DNA of 64,000 nt from the NCBI RefSeq assembly GCF_024385575.1, contig NZ_JANFMV010000001.1:3191681-3255680 (forward strand), read 5' to 3'. Below the pieces are notes generated by a model that saw nothing but the letters and a program-made list of their open reading frames with translations, was not told where the DNA came from and made no database searches. The stretch is from Rhizobium sp. NRK18 (GTDB taxonomy: Bacteria > Pseudomonadota > Alphaproteobacteria > Rhizobiales > Rhizobiaceae). Both the position numbers and the translations under genes were made by a program. Shown piece by piece: positions 56,486-63,255 of this stretch; the stretch's first letter is position 1, and every line of letters starts with the position of its first letter.

Positions 56486-57115
56486 ATGAAGAATAGCACA
56501 CTAGAGCGATCTGCACCGGTTTTAACGCTGGCCTTTACGGGCGTTTGGTTTGGCTATTCGCTACATGATGCGGCGTTTCCGTGGGAGCCTATCGTGGTGG
56601 CTGTTGGAGCGTTTATTGGCTGGCTTGTCCTGGATCTACAGTTATCAAGCCATGCGGTAGCTGCCGCGCAACTTCATCCGCACGATAAAGCCTTAGGCAA
56701 TAAGATGCGAAGCCTATTTGACCAGCCAACACGTCGCTTTCTCAAGGAGCAGAATTTTGGCCAGCCCTTCAAAAGCGATTTGCTAGATAAACTGGAGATT
56801 CTTGCTGATGATTGGCACGGGACGAACTACGAATTCGAGGACGCTAGCCTAGACAACATATCGGCGGAAATCGTTCGGCAGGCGATGGGTTTTTGTAGCA
56901 GGATTGCGGAATATGTCGGCGTGGCTGGCAACTGGCCCCCAGGCCACCTTTCTGTTCCCCTGGATCGCGAACGCGCAGAGGACCAATTTTCAGATGCAAC
57001 TTGGGCTCATATTAAAGAATTAAGAACTTTAGCCGATTCGCTGTTGGGCGAGTATGAGAGGTTCGAGAAGGCCTTCCGTCGACTGGCGCCAGAGGAATAC
57101 CGAAAATTGCATTGA
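56486..57115 (+). CDS. Membrane-anchored hypothetical protein
   Basis: A 209-residue protein of unknown function. Two N-terminal hydrophobic segments (APVLTLAFTGVWFGYSLHDA and IVVAVGAFIGWLVLDLQ) anchor it; the remaining 150 residues are soluble and helical, with HPHDKALGNKMRSLFDQPTR and LRTLADSLLGEYERFEKAFR. No catalytic motif was recognised. It is the only plus-strand gene at the left of the repeat-bracketed cassette, diverging from hsdM, with its own promoter in the 56,431-56,485 gap. Possibly an effector of a defence system, but this is only by position. Confidence 0.6.
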   Translation: MKNSTLERSAPVLTLAFTGVWFGYSLHDAAFPWEPIVVAVGAFIGWLVLDLQLSSHAVAAAQLHPHDKALGNKMRSLFDQPTRRFLKEQNFGQPFKSDLLDKLEILADDWHGTNYEFEDASLDNISAEIVRQAMGFCSRIAEYVGVAGNWPPGHLSVPLDRERAEDQFSDATWAHIKELRTLADSLLGEYERFEKAFRRLAPEEYRKLH

Positions 57116-57148
57116 TGGCGGGGCTTCAATGCGCCGACCAGACCCTTC

Positions 57149-57173
57149 GGAGAGGTGGCAGAGTGGTCGAATG
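57149..57173 (+). pseudogene. tRNA-Ser 5' fragment
   Basis: A 25-nt sequence starting GGAGAGGTGGCAGAGTGGTC matches the first 25 nt (acceptor 5' strand plus D arm) of tRNA-Ser, and of the larger copy at 59312 with one difference at position 21. The anticodon arm and everything beyond are absent. It cannot make a tRNA; probably a recombination scar. Confidence 0.8.
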
Positions 57174-57289
57174 TGATTAAGCGCACTGTCAGCGGCTCCG
57201 GCCACGCACTTGTGGAGTGGCTAGGCTTGTCACTAAACCGTGAAGCCCAACGATTTGCCTGAACTCCAACTCAATCGCGACAAATAACC

Positions 57290-57616
57290 CTACGCAGCGT
57301 GAGCCTCACACTGCTTCATCAGCGTATCTAAAAGGGATTTGACCGTTCGATCAGCATGATCATCGCCGGGAAAAAAGACTGCGCGACTGTTGTCTGACAG
57401 AAGTCCAGTCTCCGTTGCTAGAGCCGTTAATGTTTTGCACATATGCGCTATCCGTGTTTCGCTGCAATGGTTACTGACCCGGATTGACCAGCTCTCGATT
57501 GCGGCGGCCGTTAGCCCAGCTAGGCGCTCTTCACGTGCAATACTCGAGGTGTTTACAATCTCAAGCGCTGCGCGTTCTATTTCAATACGCTGCTCAAATC
57601 GTCGAGATCTGCTCAT
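57290..57616 (-). CDS. Small hypothetical protein of the nucleotidyltransferase operon
   Basis: A 108-residue protein, no family recognised. Sequence is mostly helical (RFEQRIEIERAALEIVNTSS and IAREERLAGLTAAAIESWSI), with a C-terminal segment DHADRTVKSLLDTLMKQCEA. Its ATG lies inside the nucleotidyltransferase gene (23-bp overlap), so it is coded in the same transcript as the last gene of three. A partner or antitoxin role is possible but unsupported. Confidence 0.6.
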   Translation of the reverse strand: MSRSRRFEQRIEIERAALEIVNTSSIAREERLAGLTAAAIESWSIRVSNHCSETRIAHMCKTLTALATETGLLSDNSRAVFFPGDDHADRTVKSLLDTLMKQCEAHAA

Positions 57617-58301
57617 CTGTTGCCTCTACTTTTGCGACGGCTCCGGCCACCTCATCACACCATATCAGAAGGTCTCGCTGAACTTCCAGCACTTCCGACG
57701 CAGCGACGTCTGGCGGTATGCTTCCCCTCTGGCTCGCCATTCGGCACTGAAGCATCTTTTCATAGGTCTCCAGTGCAATGGGGAACGGGATTGGAAGTTC
57801 GAAAGGAGAGTAGCGACCGAAAGACGGAGTCCTCCTCAGCCGCCAACTTGCAGCCATCGCAACATTCCGAGCGCAAACGTAAAGAATACCCAGTTCGAAC
57901 ACAGCGTTCGCATGACAAGCTGTTACCCATCGTTCTACACGGCTCGCAATCCCTCTCAAGTCGCAAATATCTGATTGGGCGCTTCTGTAGTCGGCAGGGG
58001 TCCCGAAAAGCTTTTGCAGACTCATTCCGGCGAGTGTTTTGCCTTCCAGGCAAAGATGCCACGCAAAGAGATCACCGGATTCAAAAAGTGCTCTGATCTT
58101 CCGCAGACCATACCATGAGAGAGAGGGCTCCTTACCGAACTCTGCTTTCACGAACTCTCTGACTGGATCCGGTTCGGTCTTACCCGTGCCGTTTTCTACA
58201 ATAACCAATATGTCTAAGTCGCTTTTGGCGTCATTATCGTTGCGCGCGCCTGATCCGAATAGGCTGATGTTAACGATCGAAGGCGGGAGAACAACCGTCA
58301 T
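57594..58301 (-). CDS. Nucleotidyltransferase-domain protein
   Basis: A 235-residue protein with a minimal nucleotidyltransferase core near the N-terminus: ISLFGSGARNDNDAKSDLDI, i.e. GSGAR-N7-DLD, with a further acidic residue in LVIVENGTG. The remainder is helical (SQKLFGTPADYRSAQ-like and WVTACHANAVFELGILYVCA), resembling the KNTase/MNT class with an alpha-helical C-domain. The ATG at 58301 is embedded in the stop codon of the pentapeptide gene (ATGA), giving strict translational coupling. Its target (protein, nucleotide or tRNA) is unknown. Confidence 0.72.
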   Translation of the reverse strand: MTVVLPPSIVNISLFGSGARNDNDAKSDLDILVIVENGTGKTEPDPVREFVKAEFGKEPSLSWYGLRKIRALFESGDLFAWHLCLEGKTLAGMSLQKLFGTPADYRSAQSDICDLRGIASRVERWVTACHANAVFELGILYVCARNVAMAASWRLRRTPSFGRYSPFELPIPFPIALETYEKMLQCRMASQRGSIPPDVAASEVLEVQRDLLIWCDEVAGAVAKVEATDEQISTI

Positions 58302-59161
58302 CTGTGCGACAGCCAACGAAACAAGCCGGAAACCAGAATGCCAAGGCTAACGTAACGAAAGATAACCACTATCCAATCGATCACAACGATATGGTTGAGG
58401 CTTTCTTCATAGGGGGCATCGAGGAAGAGGCTGACATAATATACCATGTAGGACTTAAACACGGTCGTCAGTTGAGAGACCGACGGGTCTGCAATTTGTG
58501 ATGCCCAGACCAGGGATGAAATCAGAGAGAAGACAGCGAGGATTACCAATGCGGAAATAGGGAGGTTCCACAATTTCTCGCCATGTCCCCAGAGAAAGCC
58601 GTCAAGCCACAGGCCGATTCTTTGAATTAATACTGATGCGCGTTTTCGGAAGCCCTTGTATTTGCGCTTATAATAAGCTTCATCCTGCATCCAGGCTCGC
58701 CGTAGGTGTTCCTTTTTAGCGGCGAGTTCGGCGACAACGAAGGCCCTGCCAGCGGACACATCTCCCATCGAAAGAGCATTCTTTCTCAGAATTTGTAAGA
58801 GTTCGCGGCGCACATTTGGCCGTTCAGGAAGGTTCTTGAGAATCTCATCTGTTTCAATCCTGCACCCACTAAAATCTGAGTAGCTAAAATTGCATTCGTC
58901 AAAGTTTGCATTTCGGAAGTTGCAGTCGATGAATCGTGTTCCTGTGAAATTGCATTGCTTGAAAGTAGCTTGATGAAAATAGCCACGGGTAATCAAAGAG
59001 TAAGAGAAGTCCACTTGGTCAAAAGCCTGCGTCTTTCCGCTGACGTCGGTCAGTTGAGCATGCTTGAAAGCAGTGCCTGTCGCATGCTTCAGTTTCTCTG
59101 ATTCAAGTCTGAGCGGCTTAAACGCGATAGTCTGGGTATTGTCAGTTAGGTCGTTAGCCAC
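58298..59161 (-). CDS. Pentapeptide-repeat protein with C-terminal membrane helices
   Basis: A 287-residue protein. Residues 45-105 are A(D/N)LxX-type pentapeptide repeats (YFHQATFKQCNFTGTRFIDC, then NFRNANFDECNFSYSDFSGC), which fold as a right-handed beta-helix. After a basic helical linker (KEHLRRAWMQDEAYYKRKYK), two membrane helices are predicted: PISALVILAVFSLISSLVWA and VVIFRYVSLGILVSGLFRWL, with a region between that may re-enter the membrane. The form recalls pentapeptide-tethered channel-like proteins. GTG start at 59161, weak ribosome binding site. First gene of a three-gene overlapping operon with a nucleotidyltransferase. Confidence 0.72.
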   Translation of the reverse strand: MANDLTDNTQTIAFKPLRLESEKLKHATGTAFKHAQLTDVSGKTQAFDQVDFSYSLITRGYFHQATFKQCNFTGTRFIDCNFRNANFDECNFSYSDFSGCRIETDEILKNLPERPNVRRELLQILRKNALSMGDVSAGRAFVVAELAAKKEHLRRAWMQDEAYYKRKYKGFRKRASVLIQRIGLWLDGFLWGHGEKLWNLPISALVILAVFSLISSLVWASQIADPSVSQLTTVFKSYMVYYVSLFLDAPYEESLNHIVVIDWIVVIFRYVSLGILVSGLFRWLSHR

Positions 59162-59311
59162 GGCTCGCTCATACGTTGATTACCTGAGCAATACACCGGG
59201 AGTGAATGAGGCACAATTGCGCCGCTCAGATATCGCTTTAAAACATGGGTGTGTTCGCCCCGCTCATCGCTATGAGACACCCCGCGCAAATCAAGCGCCG
59301 ACCAGTTATGC

Positions 59312-59403
59312 GGAGAGGTGGCAGAGTGGTCTAATGCACCGCACTCGAAATGCGGCATACGGTCAACCGTATCGGAGGTTCGGATCCCCCCCCTTCTCCG
59401 CCA
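59312..59403 (+). pseudogene. tRNA-Ser (CGA), degenerate
   Basis: Clear tRNA-Ser framework: acceptor GGAGAGG with CTTCTCC, anticodon arm CCGCA-CTCGAAA-TGCGG (anticodon CGA), long variable arm CATACGGTCAACCGTATC and encoded GCCA. But the T loop is TTCGGAT (the near-universal A58 is G), the T stem GGAGG faces CCCCC (a mismatch), and an unbroken run of eight C makes it two bases too long. It may therefore be inactive. The functional copy is probably elsewhere in the genome. It could still be folded and weakly active, which the sequence cannot rule out. Confidence 0.75.
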
Positions 59404-59550
59404 TTGGGAACCATTCGGGTGTAAGGTTTCCAATCTGTTGACTGATAACTCTTCATCTTTGTGACCGGTGCGCAAATCGGTGCGGGCCACGATGGAGGCG
59501 CATATGCTGAGTTGATGCGAAGGCGCACTGCATTGGCGAAGGGCGCTCCG

Positions 59551-60546
59551 CTACCAGTCTCTGAAAGTGAGAACGTCTTCCTTTAGAGTTAAGCTGATTT
59601 CACCGCCTAACTGGTTCGCCCAGAACGGTCCGCGGATGTCATCAAATCCGGCTCCGAGCCATTCTACAACTCTAACTAATTTGCGCCCGCGTTTCTGCGC
59701 GATCAGTTGATTTAAGTGAGTGTCGTTGCCAGAGTAGCCGAAGATCAATATCTCTTCGCTTTCATCAAGCGCCCTTTTTAGAAACTCCCAGTATGTTGTA
59801 AGTATTTCAGATGATGATATTATGTATTTCTTGTGTGTTACGTGCGTTAATACGATATGCCGCCCAACGTTCTTAAGTTTTCTTCCGGGCTTTTCTATAG
59901 ATTCTGGACTTAATTTATGAGGTCTAGATTTATCCCTGTCAACGAATAATGGGCAGCCATGGAGGTGCAGATACCATCCTCCCTGTTCCTTCTGTCTAAA
60001 CATGTTTCTTTTATCAAATTTTTGGTCTACGAACCCGTCCCGAAGAATTTTGTTATTGTCGAGTATGTTCAAGGCCCCAAATGCCGACGAGAGCAGACCG
60101 TCGTAGTTTAATGTTGCGACGTGCGATTGAGTTTCTGTAATCCTCTCGGCTAGACTGTTCGTAAATTCCTCCGGTAAGCAGCATCGTTTTCCAATATTTT
60201 CGCCGTGGCTATGTTTCGCAACAAACATTCGTCGTGCCACTTCAAATCCAAACTGTTGGACAGCGCTGGGGAAATCCAGGCCATGCTGTGATAGCCAATG
60301 GCCAATCTTAGTGGGAGGAATCTCTAGTAGAACCTCACATGCTGCTACAATCTCTTGCAGCTTCGCCAATTGCTCTTCAGATGTCGGCATTTTTGCGCCA
60401 TCTGGAAGGCATGCCAGCATGAGCTTTTTTTGCGCTTCTGTGAGCTGGCCGCTCATCCACGCCGCGGACATTACTGTGTTTAGATTGAACTCGTCGGGCG
60501 CAATTGCCATCCCAAGTCCGTTACCGAATATGAATAGCTTTCTCAT
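59551..60546 (-). CDS. SIR2-like NAD-binding domain protein
   Basis: A 331-residue protein with a SIR2/DUF4917-like plan. The N-terminal nucleotide loop KLFIFGNGLGMAI, the pair HVATLNYDGLLSSAF (residues 142-156, Asn and Asp) and WYLHLHGCPLF (about 191-201, catalytic His candidate), and the C-terminal EILIFGYSGNDTHLNQLI (about 265-282) are all as expected for SIR2-like proteins. Bacterial SIR2-like effectors in Thoeris, DSR and prokaryotic Argonaute systems deplete NAD+ on infection. It starts 1 bp after the upstream gene's stop codon. AT-richer than its neighbours. NADase activity is by family analogy. Confidence 0.85.
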   Translation of the reverse strand: MRKLFIFGNGLGMAIAPDEFNLNTVMSAAWMSGQLTEAQKKLMLACLPDGAKMPTSEEQLAKLQEIVAACEVLLEIPPTKIGHWLSQHGLDFPSAVQQFGFEVARRMFVAKHSHGENIGKRCCLPEEFTNSLAERITETQSHVATLNYDGLLSSAFGALNILDNNKILRDGFVDQKFDKRNMFRQKEQGGWYLHLHGCPLFVDRDKSRPHKLSPESIEKPGRKLKNVGRHIVLTHVTHKKYIISSSEILTTYWEFLKRALDESEEILIFGYSGNDTHLNQLIAQKRGRKLVRVVEWLGAGFDDIRGPFWANQLGGEISLTLKEDVLTFRDW

Positions 60547-60547
60547 C

Positions 60548-61240
60548 TCAGCTATTCTCTATCCAGTTGGCCATGTTCTGCGCAATGCTATTAACAGCTA
60601 ATGGCGCAGTATTGCTTGTTCCAGAATATACCTTTCCCAAAGTTGAATCGAATATCTTGTATGTGTAGTTTGGAGATATCTTCTTAAAGGCTTGCTGCAT
60701 AATATAGCATCCGCAGTTTGCCTTTGATTTATCCAGCTTTGGATTTTGTATTGGCCATATATGGTATACATCCATCCCATTCGGAGTCTCAAGCATGAAG
60801 CTTGGACTTACTCTTACAAGTATTTTTCCATCAGCGAGCTTCAATTGTCCTTTCTTTTCAAACAAAGATATTTTTGTTTTTTTTCCGAACTTAACGTTAA
60901 ACGAATCGAAGGCGGCCTTGTTGTAGCTAATCTCATCCGGCCGTGAAGAACTGTTTAAGATGTAATCTATCTCATCCTTGGACTTCTCCTGGATATGAGC
61001 TGCAATCGCTAGATGCAAATTTCGGTAAAAATCGTATCCGGCTGACGATTGAATTCGTCGCAGCACCTCTGAAATTTGCCGTGCAGGATCCATGGAGTAT
61101 ATTCGTATAAACGAATTCAATGAGAGGGATAGCAACGGTGCTGACATGGAAGCTCTTTGGGCGTTGAATAGGTCAGTTGCGCGTCTTACCGCATTGTTCA
61201 ATTTTGTTTCGTCGAGGTTGTATCCTATTTTGACCAACAA
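60548..61240 (-). CDS. Unknown partner of the SIR2-like protein
   Basis: About 230 residues, no family recognised. The TTG at 61240 is a weak start, so a later start (Met32 at 61147) is possible. The C-terminal part shows a beta-rich region (KKTKISLFEKKGQLKLADGK, ILVRVSPSFMLETPNGMDVY) and a Cys pair in NCGCYIMQQ. It is the first gene of the two-gene AT-rich unit, followed within 1 bp by the SIR2-like gene, so the two are translationally coupled. A sensor or toxin-neutralising role would be plausible. Confidence 0.6.
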   Translation of the reverse strand: MLVKIGYNLDETKLNNAVRRATDLFNAQRASMSAPLLSLSLNSFIRIYSMDPARQISEVLRRIQSSAGYDFYRNLHLAIAAHIQEKSKDEIDYILNSSSRPDEISYNKAAFDSFNVKFGKKTKISLFEKKGQLKLADGKILVRVSPSFMLETPNGMDVYHIWPIQNPKLDKSKANCGCYIMQQAFKKISPNYTYKIFDSTLGKVYSGTSNTAPLAVNSIAQNMANWIENS

Positions 61241-61346
61241 CGTGCGGCTTTTTTGGATTCAGTATCATGGGCAGACTTGACGGATAAGCCTTGGCACCCC
61301 TCCAGGGGCATCCTACGCGTGACCTTTAACATCGTTTGGAGGCTAC

Positions 61347-61612
61347 ATGGCGACGCTCCGGGAGCTCAGAGGACGCGCGCGAGCGCAGGTGCGTCGTCGT
61401 GGTATGAAACCTCGGTGCAATCGTTCGACGGCAAGCTCGAAGCTGAGAAATGGGCCCGCGATCTGGAAGTCCAGGTTGACCGGTTCGGCGCTGCACCTGA
61501 CACGAAGATCCTTGAAAGCACGACGCTGGGGCAGCTCCTAGAGCGCTACCAGCGCGAGATCTCGCCTACCAAGCGCGGGTAGGCTCAAGAGATCCAGCGG
61601 ATCGACGTGTTG
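61347..61612 (+). pseudogene. Tyrosine-integrase N-terminal remnant
   Basis: Broken gene. An ATG at 61347 after a good GGAGG opens MATLRELRGRARAQVRRRGM, the start of a phage-type integrase; the frame then slips (by one base near 61400-61420) into SFDGKLEAEKWARDLEVQVD then RFGAAPDTKILESTTLGQLL, the usual SAM-like N-domain. A stop at 61580-61582 interrupts SPTKRG and is followed by AQEIQRIDVL in the same frame. The catalytic domain is gone: the 34-bp repeat begins two bases after the last recognisable codon. The former integrase of the mobile element, or of an element truncated by its insertion. Confidence 0.75.
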
Positions 61613-61613
61613 C

Positions 61614-61647
61614 CAAATCAGAGCGCCAGGGCAATTTAGCTGGACAT
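61614..61647. repeat. 34-bp direct repeat, right copy
   Basis: Second copy of the repeat at 56397-56430, same orientation, one mismatch at 61620. It abuts the truncated integrase. Between 61648 and 61800 no gene is supportable. Confidence 0.85.
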
Positions 61648-61800
61648 AATGCTGCAGGCGAATAGAAATTCGCATGCAATCAAAAGCGTGATGATCGGCC
61701 CGGGGCGTGAGCGATATCAAACTGTTTCAGTTCGGCGAGGAAGGCTTCGTTACAGACAACCACGCGTCACTTTGTTTACAGCAGATCAGGTGAGGGACGA

Positions 61801-62367
61801 ATGCCGCAAGACAAGACCAGAGTTGAAGCCCTCTATCGTGGACACAAGATAATCGCTGCCGCCTTCCGTGGAGAACCCACTTCTGCAATATATCTAGGGA
61901 AGTCGCTTGCGACCTCCAATCGCTTCAAGGGCAAGACAATTGAGGAAGCCCTATCTCTCGCCAAGCGATGGGTTGATGAAAAGTATAGCGTGACCGCGGC
62001 AAATCGGCCGGAAGCCCACATTGCGACAATCCAGGAGTATGTGGACGCTTTGACGGCACGCCCGCCTAAGGACAATGAGATTGCAATGCTCAAGGCACAT
62101 GCCACGCGTCAGATAATGACCGCAACCGAACTGGCAGAAGCCGCAGGCTATCAAAGCTTCAGCAGCGCGAACTTGCACTACGGCACATTCGGGCGGGACA
62201 TCAGCGAAATTCTTCATCTCACGCCCAAGAAACGCAAGGATGGGACGACTATTTGGACGAGCGTTCTCGCTGATGGAATGGACGCCGATAGTGACCTTTC
62301 TGCAGAATATCGGTGGCAGATACATTCCGAACTCGTCGAGGCGCTTAAACGCCTCGGGATCCGTTGA
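61801..62367 (+). CDS. Hypothetical DNA-binding-like protein
   Basis: A 188-residue protein. The N-terminal half (EALYRGHKIIAAAFRGEPTS, then AIYLGKSLATSNRFKGKTIE) looks like the small domain of an uncharacterised rhizobial family. The C-terminal half, MTATELAEAAGYQSFSSANL then HYGTFGRDISEILHL, resembles the N-terminal head seen in ScoMcrA-like restriction proteins that read modified DNA. The ATG has GAGGGACG upstream. It may be a remnant or a relative of a modification-dependent restriction system. The link is tentative. Confidence 0.6.
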   Translation: MPQDKTRVEALYRGHKIIAAAFRGEPTSAIYLGKSLATSNRFKGKTIEEALSLAKRWVDEKYSVTAANRPEAHIATIQEYVDALTARPPKDNEIAMLKAHATRQIMTATELAEAAGYQSFSSANLHYGTFGRDISEILHLTPKKRKDGTTIWTSVLADGMDADSDLSAEYRWQIHSELVEALKRLGIR

Positions 62368-62383
62368 ACCGGATTTATGTCCA

Positions 62384-63010
62384 GTGAAAAAGTCCTGGTC
62401 AGTTGCAACGCTCACAGACTTCGGACGAGTGCGGTTGTCGAAGACCTTGTTCATGCGCGATTTCCTGTTTTCGGACATCGCTTCGATCCATGGCTTCAAC
62501 AATTTGCCCGACGATCCCGATCTGGCGATCGCTGCCGGCACGCGGCTGTGCGAGGACTTGCTTGAGCCGCTGCAGGATGCTTTCGGCCGCATCGCCATTC
62601 GCTCGGCCTTTCGCTCTGCCGAAGTCAACGGTTTCGGCAACCAGATGCAGCGTGCAGGCAACAAGGGATACACCTGCGCTGCAAACGAGGCGAATTACGC
62701 GGGGCACATCTGGGATCGTCGTGATGCGGACGGCTTTATGGGCGCCACAGCCTGCGTCGTCGTGCCCTCGTTCTGGGACCGGTTCCAGGGGGAAGGCGAA
62801 TGGCAAAAGCTCTCCTGGTGGATTCACGATCACCTGCCCTACTCGTCTCTCTATTTCTTTCCGACCTATTGGGCCTTCAACATCAGCTGGCACGAACGAC
62901 CCGAGAGACGCATCGATAGCTACGCGACACCAAAAGGTTGCCTGACGAAGCCGGGAATGGCAAACCACGCTGGCAGCCATTCCGGTGAATGGTCAGGGAT
63001 TTTGCCGTAG
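62384..63010 (+). CDS. Conserved hypothetical protein
   Basis: About 208 residues. The sequence MRDFLFSDIASIHGFNNLPD, then AIRSAFRSAEVNGFGNQMQR, GHIWDRRDADGFMGATACVV, IHDHLPYSSLYFFPTYWAFN and ISWHERPERRIDSYATPKGC reads as a complete, well-conserved rhizobial protein of unknown function; HDHLPYSS and ISWHERP hint at a metal-dependent or peptidase-like fold, but no catalytic set could be confirmed. The start is uncertain: GTG at 62384 or ATG at 62453. It is alone on its strand. Confidence 0.65.
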   Translation: MKKSWSVATLTDFGRVRLSKTLFMRDFLFSDIASIHGFNNLPDDPDLAIAAGTRLCEDLLEPLQDAFGRIAIRSAFRSAEVNGFGNQMQRAGNKGYTCAANEANYAGHIWDRRDADGFMGATACVVVPSFWDRFQGEGEWQKLSWWIHDHLPYSSLYFFPTYWAFNISWHERPERRIDSYATPKGCLTKPGMANHAGSHSGEWSGILP

Positions 63011-63255
63011 CCAGCAAAAGGAGCCTACAGCACCTACCCCAAGAACTATCGAAGCCCCTCCGTCGTTACAAATTTTGGGTAGCCCTCGCCAAACAGCACC
63101 GATCTGGCTTGTTACCGCCGTCAGCTCTTGCAAGCCGCGCCGGAGGCGTCTCCCTGAAGACAAACAGATCCAGAGGCTTCACGAGTGTCATCGAGCGATG
63201 TTCCGGGCGGCAGAGTGCTTACCGGAATTCATCAAACAAGCAGCTCAAACTCCGG

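Noticed and set aside
57390..57974. Plus-strand open frame across the nucleotidyltransferase operon
   Set aside because: Opposite coupled minus-strand genes with clear overlaps and a nucleotidyltransferase motif.
62403..62945. Second frame inside the 62,384 gene
   Set aside because: Ser/Arg/Pro-rich translation typical of a frameshifted shadow.
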